From: Cenococcum geophilum 1.58
Lineage: Eukaryota > Ascomycota > Dothideomycetes > Gloniales > Gloniaceae
DNA: 64,000 nucleotides
Assembly (NCBI GenBank): GCA_001692895.1
Contig: KV748217.1
Location: 744,001-808,000 of the forward strand
Reading direction: 5' to 3'
Part shown: one piece after another, positions 37,080 through 48,883 of the stretch
How the letters are laid out: every line of letters begins with the position of its first letter
Numbering within the stretch: position 1 is the first letter of the stretch
Made by a program: the position numbers and the translations under genes
The notes under the pieces: generated by a model
The model's database searches: none
What the model was told of the DNA's origin: nothing
What the model saw: only the letters and a program-made list of their open reading frames with translations

Positions 37080-40000
37080 AAACGGAAGAAGGGTAGATAT
37101 AAGGGCGTTAATATTAAAGAGATAAACGATAATGTACCCTTACGCTATTAAAGCTTAGAGGAGTATTAGATAGCCCATTATAGGGCTAAGCTAGAGTAAT
37201 ATAATAAGTGGCCACTTACACAATATATGGACGACGATGCACTATTATGCTATTAAACCTCGGAAGGGCATTATATAACTAATTATAAGGCTAAATTGGA
37301 GTAAGGTAATAAGTGGCCACCTATATAAGCTGTAGGCGATAATATTGTTAATAAGCTAAATAATAAGGCTGCGGATGTGCATTATAATAATAATTCCGTA
37401 ATATTTAATAGGGTATATAACCTAGCGATAGTTAAGACCGATTGGTAAACTTTAACTGGAATATCTATAGATGTCTTTTAGACTAAAATATTTGAAGAGG
37501 CCACTGGCCGCGCTATAGGAAAGCCTCTGGGACGGAACTAAAGAAATCTATAAACTATGGACGATACTATGGTAGTATACGACATTATACCGCGTATTAA
37601 GTGTACTGGCAGTGCACTAGATAAGATACCTCCCCTATTTTATCCGTTTAGTAGTAAGGCAGAATATATATAGGTTTTGTAATAGGTAAGCTATAGGACT
37701 TCTAACCGTGCTATTAACGAGTAGTTTAACGATATTAGGCTTTAAGGAGTATTTACTAACCATTTTTCTTACTAGAGTGCTAATAATATTAAAGTAAAAC
37801 TATTTTTAAAATAGATGCAATCTAAGAGTAATTAACTATAGTAGATTAAAATAATTGTAACTGTAAGGGACTAGTAGCTGCTAGTACGTTACTAAAATAC
37901 TTTAAAGATTATATTTTTCCTTATTAGTTACGGCCCTTTCTAAGGAGATATAACTTTCTTGCTAGTAAGGTAGTATTTATTAATAGGAATAAGAATATAT
38001 AATAAGCTTAATATAGCAGACTGGTAGTAGGAGACGTAAGAGCAGCTACTACTTAGTGTAATTGTAGTGCTAATTATATTAGCTAGCGATAAGACCCAAC
38101 TAATATAATATACTGGTGGTAAGAAAGTATGGCCGCTTTATATTTTAATTAGAAATATTAAACTGCGCGTTTGATAATCCGTAAATTGACTAGCCCTATT
38201 ACTGCTTATATACCTCCTAGTTTATATACCTAGTAACTAAATAATATAACTAGCGGTGTAATATAAGACCCTTACGGCTATCCTTAAATGTATACTTTAG
38301 CGACAGCCCTACTACTAGTATAGTTATGCTAATAATGCCTACAGCGTTAGAGAAAGCTAGTAAAGAAAGAGTATATCTCCTATACGCGGATAGCTAGGAT
38401 TAATACTACTTTCTACTTCTAGCTGTATTTATAGCTAATTATAAAGAATAGGTTACGCTTATAGGTATTAAAAGTGGCTGTAAATATTTAACTTGTTATA
38501 TATATAAAAATAAATAGCATAATCTAATAACTGCTATTTAGCGACTGTGGCCGTTTTATATATATTAATTAATAAAAGACCAAATATAAATATAGTAGGA
38601 AGGTTATAATACTAATAAGAAGGATAACTTAGATTATATTTGGCCGTTTTGTAACTTTATATAGGGCTATAATCTATCTAATATCTATAAGATAATGGCG
38701 CCTAATTTCCTATATTAGGTGCTTAAAGGCCTTACTAGTAAATATTTTATGCACTAAATTAAGGGGCTTATATAAAGTAAAATATAGGCCGGAAAATATT
38801 GGGGTCTTAATATCCCGCGTATAGATAGTTACAGCTAGGAGATATTAAATATTAATGTACTTATTACTACCCGCTTCGTATAGGTGGAATAATTTACTAA
38901 TATAATAGTATGGGATAGCTAGATAAATGTCGGCTAATAAATAGGAAAGATATATAAATCTTTATTACGACAATTAGTCCCTACTATAGCACCCTTACTA
39001 AAATAGAATAAAGGCGCTATGCTATTTATCTGGGCGTTTATAGACTTTACTATACTATCTTAATATGTATTACACGATAAATCAACTATCCGGTATCTAG
39101 TAGTAGCTATTTATAAAATAGAAAAGATAAAGGATATATTTCTTCCGTTTTAACTAAGTAAAATAGGATTACTATACTTTAATATTCCTAAGCTATATAC
39201 TATTACCTATTATCTAGAGAGTATTTAGTGACTAGAAGTAATTAGAGGTATAGATATAGAGTATTTAGAGTAAGTATATAAGCTATAGAAGGCATTTTAT
39301 TATAGAACTAATAAATGGAATAACTATAAAGAGCAGATGCTATAATATAATACTATATATTTTAATACTATGCTTTAAAATAAACTTAAGCTATAGGCGT
39401 TAACTAATATAATTAATATAGTAGACTTAATGAGCGTAATATAGATAATATAACTAGGCCCTATAGTTAATATATACGCATATCGCTTATATATATAGAA
39501 CTTTAATAACTATATAACTTAAATACTTTAAGACTAGAGAATTAATATATCTATCTAGCGTATAGTTAAGGAGGTATAGCGCTAAATAGAGATTACTAAC
39601 CTTATATCTAAACTAGCCCCCTTTATAAGGGAATGCTGTAAGTAGATTAATAGAATCTAGTAAATAGACTGGGACGTTAACTAACTAGAGGCTAATAATA
39701 ATTGGGTATTAAAGATGCTCTTAAGTATCTATTACAGCGTTATATACTATATTCACTTTAGAAAGGATACCACTAATACTAATAAGCTTAATAAGGTGTT
39801 TGCTTAATATACCCCGTTATAGGCTAATACCAAAGCCCCCTGCTATAATGCTGTAATAGTATAAAAATATAAGCGGGTAAATAATAGCCTCCATAGTAAT
39901 AAAGTAGGGAGGCTTTATCTACTACTTATAATCTAGGATACTAGGCGATTAGATAGTAAGAGTAAATACCTAAAATATGCCGGTGCGTTGGTAGAGACCC

Positions 40001-40190
40001 TCTAAGTTTATAACGGTAGTAAGATTAATATAAAAACTGGAATGCTTAGAGTATAGAGTATAAAGCTATCTAATAGCAGGATAAAATGTACGCTAGATAC
40101 CCTCTAAATATATAACATTAACCATATTATGAGGCCCATCTTATTTATACTAATAGATATTAACGTTATAGACTATTTTTTTTATAAATA
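37080..40190 (+). pseudogene. KDZ-superfamily (Plavaka-type) transposase
   Basis: Plus-strand coding remnant in one main frame. Family blocks in order: YPFSSKAEYI (about 37640), ASDKTQLIQYTGGKKVWPLY (about 38083, holding the first catalytic Asp), ILIRNIKLRV, SGCKYLTCYI (about 38470), MAPNFLYQVLKGL (about 38700), LFI-AFIDFTILSQYVLHD (about 39020), FNIPKLYTITYYLESI (about 39180) and IDIEYLE. These match the order in fungal Plavaka transposases. An N-terminal duplication, HYRAKLE-YNKWPL and NYKAKLE-GNKWPP, is visible near 37180-37325. In-frame TAA/TAG lie at Gln positions. Within the giant element it is the only transposase and so the likely mover. Confidence 0.82.
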
Positions 40191-40199
40191 ACTATAGTG

Positions 40200-42640
40200 A
40201 TTGGGATATATATAATACTATATATAATAAAGATTTTAAGCGAATAAATAAGGTATAGGTTAATGTATATGCAAAGAAATAGGCTTATACTAGGCGGTAA
40301 ATAAATATAACTTAGTTAAAATAGCGGTAAGTTATAACTAGCGGCGCCGGATTGTAATAAAGGGGTAGATTACTATAACTATAATAAACTAAAATATAAT
40401 ACTACTATATATTACCCTCTATACACTAGCTACCCTTTATATCCTATACACTGTACTATTTACCTTAAGAGTAAGTAAATATTGCGAGGAACTAGGCTTT
40501 TATGCGGTATAGAAAAAATATTACGTAAAGTAGGACTTTATACTATAGTAAGGCAATCTAATTGCCCTATTATAAAGCTTAATAAATAGTTAGGCCGCCC
40601 TCCTAACTTATTATTATAAGTTTATTAAAGCTCCTTTTTATATACTTAGTAAGAAATGCCTAATTTATATTATAAAAGTTAACTAGGTTGTTATTTAAAG
40701 TATATTAGGTATAAGACTCTAAACTATCTAGCGTCTTTTAGGGAAGTAAGGTGTGTATAATAGCTAAATAGTTCTACTAAACTGATATACTTATCCTCTA
40801 CCTATCCCGTAGAAAAGTAAATAAAGATACTATAAGTTAAGTAGTAGCTTCTAAGATAATATTAGGCTCTATACTGTAACTATTTCTATTAAAAGGTAAG
40901 GCTATTATTAATGTGCTATAGTATAACCTATTATTATTAATTTTAATAACGTTATCCTAACGGATAGTCCCGTTTTTATTAGATAAAAGCTTATAAACCT
41001 TAAGCAACCGCAAGATATCTAAAACCTACACTTAAAAGAAACGCATATATTACTTAAATAAATAACCGCTATAGGATAACTTTAGACGACGTATAAAGTA
41101 GCTACTTAGCCTAATTAATATAAAGATATACGGTATTGTTTAGACATGTCTTATTATATAAGTAATAATAGGCTCTATATCTAAAGAGCTCTATCTTTCT
41201 CCCTAGCCGGAAATAAATATAAGCGGTTTAAATACACTAATAAAGCAGATGTAGAAAGAGGTAATTACTATTATAGACCGTTATAAAAACCTAATAAATA
41301 GAGTATTAAGTATGCTACCGGGGCCGGCAGCACGTAAGGTTCGCGGTCCTTAGATTTAGTAGTACTATATTAACTAATTTTCTCGCTATATAACCAGCTT
41401 AGCGTATTTTAGTATTATATAATAAATATAGTGCGTAATACTGTTACTAGGAGCTATAACTGCCTTAAACTAGATACTAAGGCCGTAGTAAAGGAAGTAG
41501 CGGAACTACTTAAGGATAACTGCTTTACGCTTGGTGGCCTAGTTAGTACTCTACCTTTTACTATACCTAACTAACTAAGGCTAGGATGGAGAGATAAGAT
41601 TTAGGGCGCTAATTATTGCACATTATCTTAAGCGCGTATTCTTTAATACTGGGCTAAGGTTACTTGCCCTTAATAAGAATAGTACTAACCTCTTTTTGCC
41701 TATTATAGCTAATACAATATAGCTTATATGCGTGGCGATTTAATATGCTTTTAAGGACTATAGAAGTGGAATATAAGTTATTTATAAGTTTAAAGCCAAC
41801 GCTATAATTATAGGTAAATCTATAGGAAGCCTTTTACTATACTTACTAAAGCGTATTATAGATAGTTAGGAGTAACTATAGAATATTTAGAAGAGTTACT
41901 AACCTAAGCGTAATAAAAGGCTATATAGGCTACTTCTATAATAAGTTAATAAGATATAAAACGTAATTAGAGATAAGATGCTATAGACTTAATAGGTAAT
42001 TAGTAATTTGTTTAAGGATATTATAGAAGATCTAGAGGAACTAGATCCTAAGTATAATAATAGGTTTACTTGATAACCGTATACTGTAAGTGTAAATATA
42101 TAATATTATATTAATCGCATTATAACGTTATATCGCGATACTCGCTATATACTATAGCACTTTACTACTATTTCCTATGTTATAATATTGCTCTATTTTA
42201 ATTATTATATATAGGCTAATAAAAATAATATAATAGGATAACGGTAGCCTAGCGTATTTATTATAAAGAATAAATCCTAAAACTATATATAAGGTTTTCT
42301 TCTTATAGTATACTAATAAGATAATTTTAATGCTATATAATTATAATATTAACGCTATTTAAGCGCGCCTTAAATAAATTTAAGGTGATAATAAATAGGA
42401 AATAGGAAATAATTACTATATCTTATAGTATACTTTCGCCGGTAAGTTTAAGGTTATAGATATTATAAATAGTGCTATACTAAAGGATATAAAGGCCTGC
42501 CTATAGAGTAGAGATAGACTAGTAATACTAGAATTTACTAATAAAGAGGATAAGAGTAGAGAAGGTAGTGGAATAGATAGGGAAAATAATAGTAAAAATA
42601 ACGGCGAGAATAAAGATAATTAGGGGTTTAATAGTATAGT
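40200..42640 (+). pseudogene. Unidentified ORF downstream of the KDZ transposase
   Basis: From about 40600 one plus frame reads coherently for some 600 codons, with stops only at Gln-type codons. Segments include SMLPGPAARKVRGP (41314), LLLGAITALN, LVLYLLLYLTN, FRALIIAHYLKRVFF (41620), DYRSGIQVIYKFKANAIIIG, NVIRDKMLQT and DLEELDP (42030). It is helix-rich and mixed-charge, without a catalytic motif that I recognise, and is not a TET/JBP or tyrosine recombinase by eye. It could be a second transposition protein. The interval 40190-40600 is poorly resolved. Confidence 0.45.
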
Positions 42641-42777
42641 ACTACTGTCGCGGCGGGACTTATATAAATATTAAACTTAAAATAGTAGGTTAACTAAAGG
42701 GCGTTATTAGGCGTATTAAGGTTATACTATACTACTATTAGGTTAAAATATGTTCTTTATATAGTATATGCTAGGCG

Positions 42778-42950
42778 TATAGAATAAGTAGAGAATATTA
42801 ACTATATAAAATAAGTAAAGGGTACTAACTGCGTAGAATAAGTAAAGGGTACTAACTATATAGACTAAGTAAAGTATACTAATTACGCGGAATAGGTAAA
42901 TACTACTAACCGCGTAGACTAAGTAAATACTATTAAGTGCGCGGAAAGAG
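42778..42950. repeat. 27-bp minisatellite
   Basis: About six units of the form GAATAAGTAAAGGGTACTAAC plus a 6-bp linker (TATATA/TGCGTA/CGCGTA). Units vary mainly by transitions. It lies about 0.6 kb from the giant element's right end. Confidence 0.85.
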
Positions 42951-43095
42951 CAACGCTTATCTATTACTTAAAGTAAGTAAGATATATAAAATGTATAAGG
43001 GGGGTATTATATATTAATTATGTATTAAGTATAGAGAGAGCTTAATAGAATAAAGGTACTATTTTCCTAGGTAGCTGTAAATGCGTAATTAGCTG

Positions 43096-43402
43096 TACCG
43101 CGTTGTTAGATGCGGCAGTATACTATACCGCGTTATTAGATACGGCAGTATGCTATACCGCGTTGTTGGATATAGCAGTATACTTACACCGCGTTGCTAG
43201 ATACGGCAGTATGCTACACCACGTTATTAGATACGGCAGAATACTACACCGCGTTATTAGATACGGCAGTATGCTTACACCACGTTGCTAGATGCGGCAG
43301 TATACTGCACTGCGTTATTAGATGCGGCAGTATGCTATATCGCGTTATTAGATGCAGCAGTATGCTGCACCGCGTTATTGGATACGGCAGTATGCCGCAC
43401 CT
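43096..43402. repeat. 30-bp CpG-rich minisatellite
   Basis: Ten head-to-tail units close to TACCGCGTTATTAGATACGG + CAGTATGCTA, some with one extra base. It starts at 43096 and ends about 100 bp from the right inverted end. The open frames seen through it (43103-43291, 43194-43520) simply translate the repeat and are not genes. Confidence 0.92.
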
Positions 43403-43477
43403 AAGTCGATACTATACGCTACACGTTACAGTGCACGGATTACGCATTTGGCCGCCAAATACCGCCAAATGCTGCGA

Positions 43478-43500
43478 AAATGCTGGTAAATTTTTTCCTG
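43478..43500 (-). repeat. Right terminal inverted repeat of the giant element
   Basis: AAATGCTGGTAAATTTTTTC then CTG, the reverse complement of the left end with one difference, followed by ACGT at 43501-43504. Just inside it are GGCCGCCAAATACCGCC and AAATGCTGC subterminal motifs. Confidence 0.85.
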
Positions 43501-43504
43501 ACGT

Positions 43505-46500
43505 TATTTCCGCCCCCTAGGCTAACTAAGCTGTGCTAGCTTAGCCGTAGTACTAGAGAACCAGATATGCCCTAACCTAAATAATATTAAATATACTTAT
43601 ACTATTAATTTTACCTAGTTCTATAAATAAAAAGACGTAAAGGTAATAAGAATCTATAAGGGGGTGACATAAGTGGGCCAACCGCCCTCCCTGCAAGTTT
43701 TGGTGGCATTATAGTAGCGTCTCGCTAAAATGCTGCCAATATGGTTATAATGCTACTAAAACTTGTAGGGAGGGCGGTTGGCCCGCTTATGTCACCCCCT
43801 TATATATAGCGGAGCTAGTAGAACTAATTAAACAAGATAAGCACTAATAGCTGCTTAGAGAGCTGCCTATAGGCCTAATAAAAGTACTAAACCTATTAGA
43901 AAGGTCTTTCCGCTAGCTAGTAGAAGGTGACTATATAATAAAGGAAGCCTATAAAGTGCTCCCTTTCTATTTCTATAACTTTCTTAAAATAAATTTAAAA
44001 ACTAAACCCGAGCTTTTATATCAGAAGATAGTAGACACTAATATTAAAAATTTCCTAAAAGGTAAACTAGGATTAACCTATAAAGATATTATATAACGCC
44101 TACTAAAGGAGTTTTATAAATATATTAAGCACTTCCTCCCTAAGAATATAAATAAGCTGCCCCCTTACCGACCATAGGACTATAAAATTAAGATTATCCC
44201 TAGAAACTAGGCCCTATACTATAAAAATAGACTACTCTTACCTGCTAAACTTAGGTATGTAAAGAAGTAGATTAATAAGATACTAGATAAGGGTTTTATC
44301 CGTAAATTAACCTTACTAGCTACCGCACTACTCCTCCTTACTACTAAGCCTAGCGGCGGTATATAAATCTACTATAACTACTAAGGCCTAAATATAGTTA
44401 CTATTAAGAATTAGTACCTACTACTACTAATCCATAAGATACTTAACGCACTTTATAGTGCTAAGTACTTTACTAAACTTAATATAATTAATATGTTTAA
44501 CCGGATCCGGATTATAAGGGGCTATAAATAGCTTATAGCATTTATTACCCAGTTTGGACTCTATAAAATACTAGTTATACTATTTAGCCTCTATAACACA
44601 CCCGCTATATTTTAAAACTATATTAACTATATTCTATATAACGCCCTTAATAACTACTACACTGCCTACCTTAATAATATTTTTATCTTTTCTAAAATAC
44701 GCGCTAAGTATACTAAGTATATAAATAAAGTTATCTAAAGACTTAGTAATGCTGGACTTTAGATTAATATTAATAAGTTTAAGTTCTACTCTACTAAAAC
44801 AAAATACCTTGGCTTAATTATCTTAACTAATAACATAACTATAAACCCTAAAAAGGTATAGGCCTTATAGAAATAGAAGGACCTAATATTAATTAAAGAA
44901 CTATAATAATTTCTTAGCTTCGCGAACTTCTACTAATAATTTATCTAAGACTATTCTGTTATTGCTATACCTATAATAAAATTTCTAAAGAAGGATATTG
45001 GATAGCTATAGGGACTAGAGTAAGCTAAATCGTTTAAGGCCCTTAAGGGAGCCTTTACTTTAGCACTAGTATTAGCATACTATAACTATATAAAGAAAAT
45101 AGTGGTAAAGATAGATATATTAAATTAGGCTTCTAGCAAAGTCCTTTCCCAATATAATAATAACGGAAAATTAAAACTGGTTGCATTTTTCTTTATAAAG
45201 CACTTTACGCTAAAATATAACTATAAAATCTATAATAAAGAACTCTTAGCTATTATTAAGGCTTTAAAGAAATAGCGTCCTAAGCTACAAGGGACTAAGA
45301 AACCGTTTAAAATTATTACCGACTATAAGAACCTATAGACGTTTATAACTACTAAGCAGCTAAATTAGCGCTAAATCTAGTAGGCAGAGTTCCTTTTATA
45401 GTTTAATTTTATAATTATATATAAACCTAGTAGTAAAGCCACGCTCCCTAACGCCCTAAGCCGGCTACTAGGAATAAGGCCTAAGGACGCTAATAATAAA
45501 CGCCTTCGCTACTAAGCCTAAGTTATTATACCGCCCTAAAAAGTTAACACTATAATCTTAAAAGAATTACTATATAAGTCCTATAATTATAATAACGCAG
45601 AGTTTATAGCCGCTTTAGACCCCAAAATAGCTAAAAAGTTATTAGATAAGTTAATCTAGCTAAAATACTAGGAGAACAAACTTATAAGAGATATAGTAAC
45701 GGCCCTATATAATTAGAAAGCTTGCTATTAGCTAAAGAAAATTAGGAAATTACTTTATTATAATAAGTTGAAATATAGTATTATTAATAAACAGATCTAC
45801 TTTTACTAACATATCTTTATCTCTAACGCCCTAGATTTTTACCTAAAAGTTACCTATTACTCTTATAGCAGCGGCCCCGCTAGTTACCCTAGCTAGGTTA
45901 AGACTTTTAACCTTTTAAACTAAATATACTAGTAGCTAGGAATCTCCTAGTTTATAACTACCTTTATTAAAGACTATACCCTATACTTTTACACTAAAAA
46001 CCCCTATTTTATCCCACTTAGTTTTTAAAAGTTACTAAAATTACCTACCTACCTATAAACTGATATCTTAATTAACTATATTATAACGCTACTAGTATAC
46101 TAACGCTATGGTAAGGTATATAAGTATATCCTTATTATTATAGACCGCCTAACTAAAATATAACACCTTATTTTAGTAATAGGACTCTTAATAAAGGAGC
46201 TAGTTAATAGCTTTATTAATAACGTATATAAGCTCTACGGTGCACTAAGTATAATTATCTCTAATTATAGCATATAATTTATTAGTGACTTCTAGCAATA
46301 ACTAAGTAAACGCCTTAAGATAACCTTATAACTAAGCTTAGCCTAATACCTAAAAATAGACAGCTAAACTAAAATTATTAACGCTACTATAAATAAATAC
46401 CTTTATGCTTTTATTAGCTTTATATAAGATAACTAGGTTAACTACCTACCACTTACTAAGTTTACTATAAATAACTAAGTTAATAAAAGCATAGGCATCT

Positions 46501-47250
46501 CCCTGTTTTTTGCAAACTATAGCTTTAACCTTTACCTTAAAATTAAGCCTACTAGCCCTTGCTTACTAACACTATTAGTATAATTAAAGAAGGAGTTTTT
46601 CTACGTAGACTCTATGGCTAACCGCTTTAAGCGGATATTAATATAGCTTAAGGCCCTAGCCTAGATTTTATAGTAATGCTATAAAGATAATGCTAATACC
46701 TGTAGGGATAAGAGCGCGTTATTTTATAAAGGCGATATAGTTATAGTTAGCTTAGAAAATATAAAGATAAATAAACCTAAAAAGAAATGGGACGATAAAT
46801 GGGACGGCCTATATCCTATACTCGCAGTATACTAAAGGGTAGTTATAATAGACCTCCCGGACTATATTTAAGTAAATAAATCCTTTTATATATCTAAGAT
46901 CCGCCTCTAGGCTACTAAAGAGATCCCTAGTTAAGTAAATATTAATACTATAGAGCGCTGTAATATATAAGGACGAGTAATAAAGAGAGATAATAATAGC
47001 AACATAGAAGATAAATAAGAGTTTAAGAATTTTTTTAATATATATAATAAAGACCCCTAGGGCCTAACTTATAAGATTAAATAGAAATATTATAAGGATA
47101 TAACCTAGCAGCTAGAGGAAAACCTAAAGGGTTATAAATAAGCTATATAGCGCTTTTATAAGTAACACCTTAAAAAGCTAGGACCCCTAGACTAGGTATA
47201 AAATAAGGAAAAGTTACGCTAAAGTTACGGCCGACTACTATATTAAAATT
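43505..47250 (+). pseudogene. gypsy-B pol remnant
   Basis: Plus-strand reverse transcriptase (about 44210-44930), RNase H (about 45080-45470), integrase (about 45800-46560) and a basic C-terminal tail up to about 47250. This is the half of gypsy-B lying right of the giant element. Heavily broken fossil. Confidence 0.82.
43659..43800. mobile_element. 142-bp foldback MITE
   Basis: The left arm AGGGGGTGACATAAGTGGGC and the right arm GCCCGCTTATGTCACCCCCT are inverted repeats about 60 bp long that nearly meet in the middle. TA flanks on each side (43657-43658, 43801-43802). It is CpG-rich and little RIP-mutated. It is nested in gypsy-B and unrelated in sequence to the 427/434-bp foldbacks. Confidence 0.9.
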
Positions 47251-47274
47251 TATAGTGGTTAAAATATTATAAAA

Positions 47275-47431
47275 GTTTAACCGGCGGTTAAAGTTATTTA
47301 ATTAGCTAAATTTTTACTAAAAAACGCTATGTGGATTAATTTAGGTGGTAGTATAGAGTTCTACTAACCTTACTTACTAAACTAACTAATTAGGATTTTC
47401 TATGCCCAGTATAGAAAATCGCTATTAGCTT
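47275..47431 (+). repeat. Shared 3' cassette (gypsy-B)
   Basis: AGTTTAACCGGCGGTTAAAG, then GGTGGTAGTATAGAGTTCT, then a hairpin GATTTTCTAT ... ATAGAAAATC with flanking AACTAATTA/CGCTATTAGCT. It aligns over about 157 bp with copia copy 1 at 17509-17666. Confidence 0.85.
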
Positions 47432-47551
47432 AGTTAAGGGCAGTAATTAAAACTAATATCTTTATAGTAAAAAATAGGCAACCCTATATACTGCCTATTT
47501 TTAAGTTATCTATTTAGTTTAGGGACTAAACTATCTAGGGAAGAGGAGTAC

Positions 47552-47738
47552 TATTACGGCACTAACCTAATATATACTATTTTATACTGTCTTATACTAT
47601 TTCCTACTATTAGCTAGCCTACTACTAGTGACTTAGCGGCTGGCCCCACTATTTATATATAATACCCCCTTTCTACCTTCTTTCCCTCTTTATACTATAA
47701 TATAGTTATTTAGTCTACTTTATTACAGCACTATAATA
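47552..47738 (+). repeat. gypsy-B 3' LTR
   Basis: 187 bp, TATTACGG to ACTATAATA, preceded by a short purine tract (GGGAAGAGGAG) and followed by ACCAC. Confidence 0.85.
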
Positions 47739-47743
47739 ACCAC

Positions 47744-48883
47744 TAACGTCTTTAACGGACGGCTTTAATTAGTAGCCTTAACCACGTTCTTTATTAACCA
47801 CTTTATTAACTCTAGCCTCTTTACTTTCTTAGTATTTTAAGCCTTTTTTTTTACCACACCAGGCGTAGATAAGGGAGATTAGCTTATGGAAGATAATAAT
47901 ATTAATAAGGATAATAACGAAGATCGCGAAGGCGTTAAAGGCATTAATACACCCGGCGTAGGAGTAGGGCTTTAGTTATTAATTGGCGTACTAAATAGGC
48001 TCCATTTAACTATACCGCGTAATATATTTGGATCCTCACTATCCTTATACTCACCCTTACTATTCTTATTACTATAATTAGACAAATTTAAATCTATATT
48101 GCCCCGGTTCCAAACTAAATCCTTATTAAGCGCCTTCTTAATTATGCCGGCGTAATCGCCATAGGCCATTTTACTAGTAAGCAGCTCCGTTAGTTGCTTA
48201 TAGTAAATAGGCCATTTTGTTTTAAAAGGTCTCCTTTTAATATAGCTATTAAAATAGCCCTTTATAACGCCTTCCTTATTAGTCTATAGTAAGCTAGTAA
48301 CCTTATATTTATTTTACCCTAAACACGCCTTAATATACGCCTCCTATTCGCGGTATATAGCCTTCTAATAATCGTACTTATTTGTTAACTAATTAAGAGT
48401 AAGGTCCTGGCCCGATTTAACTTTAATATAGGTAATAACGTTGACGTAATTAGTGGCTTTAAATGTAGCTCCGTTGGTCTCTTTGCCCTAAGCAACTAAT
48501 AGCTTCAGGTACTCCAGAAATACCTTACTTAACGCCTTAAGCCATACTAATTAAGGCTTCTTACTAGGATCCTCGCCCTTGGCCACCTTCTTCTTTCTCT
48601 ATATCTTTTTAGCAGGTGGCTTAAAACCAGCACTAGTAGCTATAGGATCCTTCTTTACCGTATTCGCCCTTACTTGCTTCTTCGGCGGCTTTACCGCAGG
48701 CGTTAATATTGGTTTAGCAGTAGTAAAGGCAGCTTCAGAGGTCGTTATACTGGGTGTAGAGGTGGTGGTAGAGGTAGTAGTAAAGGTGGTGGTTGGGTCA
48801 TGGCCATGGCCAGGGGCAGGGGCAGCTATATCGGCAGCAGTGTTAACAGGGCTTCCCTCTATAGGCTCGTTGTCGTCGCCCAT
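47744..48883 (-). pseudogene. SANT/MADF-like DNA-binding ORF of the Harbinger element, N-terminal part
   Basis: Start ATG at 48881-48883: MGDDNEPIEGSPVNTAADIA. The first 94 residues are intact and disordered (Thr/Ser/Pro-rich, then KPPKKQVRANTVKK basic). After the first stop the frame continues with stops at Gln/Trp codons: FKATNYVNVITYIKVKSGQD, LTNKYDY, KAIYRE, then WPIYYKQLTELL and MAYGDYAGIIKKAL. This order matches the Myb/SANT-like proteins fungi encode next to Harbinger transposases, where they bind the element's ends. The RIP load is light in the first 280 bp and heavier after. It is split by gypsy-B and continues at 2111-1790. A plus-strand frame at 48579-48935 is a shadow. Confidence 0.72.

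Larger units (their letters stand above)
10949..43500. mobile_element. Giant DNA transposon with KDZ/Plavaka transposase and two helicases
   Basis: Inverted ends open with CAGGAAAAAATTTAC, and 22 of the first 23 bases agree between left (10949) and right (43500, reverse complement). ACGT lies directly outside both ends (10945-10948, 43501-43504), either a 4-bp target duplication or an extra 4 bp of palindromic end. Gypsy-B sequence and coding orientation resume on the far side, so the 32.55 kb between is an insertion. Removing the nested copia and gypsy-A with their duplications leaves about 20.4 kb. Genes: SNF2 helicase (-), zinc-knuckle/SF1 helicase (+), an unidentified region (-), KDZ transposase (+), an unidentified ORF (+). 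Subterminal AGCATTT/AAATGC repeats and minisatellites lie near the ends. The inference that one transposase moves the whole unit is mine. All ORFs are RIP-damaged. Confidence 0.75.
2117..47738 (+). mobile_element. Ty3/gypsy LTR retrotransposon, family B (split by later insertions)
   Basis: Two matching 187-bp LTRs lie at 2117-2303 and 47552-47738, flanked by ACTAC (2112-2116) and ACCAC (47739-47743), a 5-bp duplication differing by one RIP-type transition. The element's own DNA is 2117-3593, 9786-10948 and 43505-47738, about 6.9 kb. Parts in order are gag, an aspartic protease region, reverse transcriptase, RNase H, integrase and a 3' non-coding cassette. It was entered by gypsy-A copy 1, the giant DNA transposon and a foldback MITE. 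It is a heavily broken fossil with dozens of breaks, older than everything nested in it. Confidence 0.85.

Noticed and set aside
40200-42640. TET/JBP dioxygenase accompanying the KDZ transposase, as in some mushrooms
   Set aside because: I found no HxD...H...R pattern in any plus frame.
43096-43402. CRISPR-like array
   Set aside because: Units are head-to-tail without unique spacers, and the setting is eukaryotic.
10949-43500. Starship-type giant element with a DUF3435 tyrosine-recombinase captain
   Set aside because: No captain-like sequence was seen at either end; the element has inverted ends and a DDE-class KDZ transposase instead.
43103-43520. Two overlapping plus-strand open frames encoding LLDTAVCYT-type repeats
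   Set aside because: They merely translate the 30-bp minisatellite in different frames; there is no start context and no similarity.
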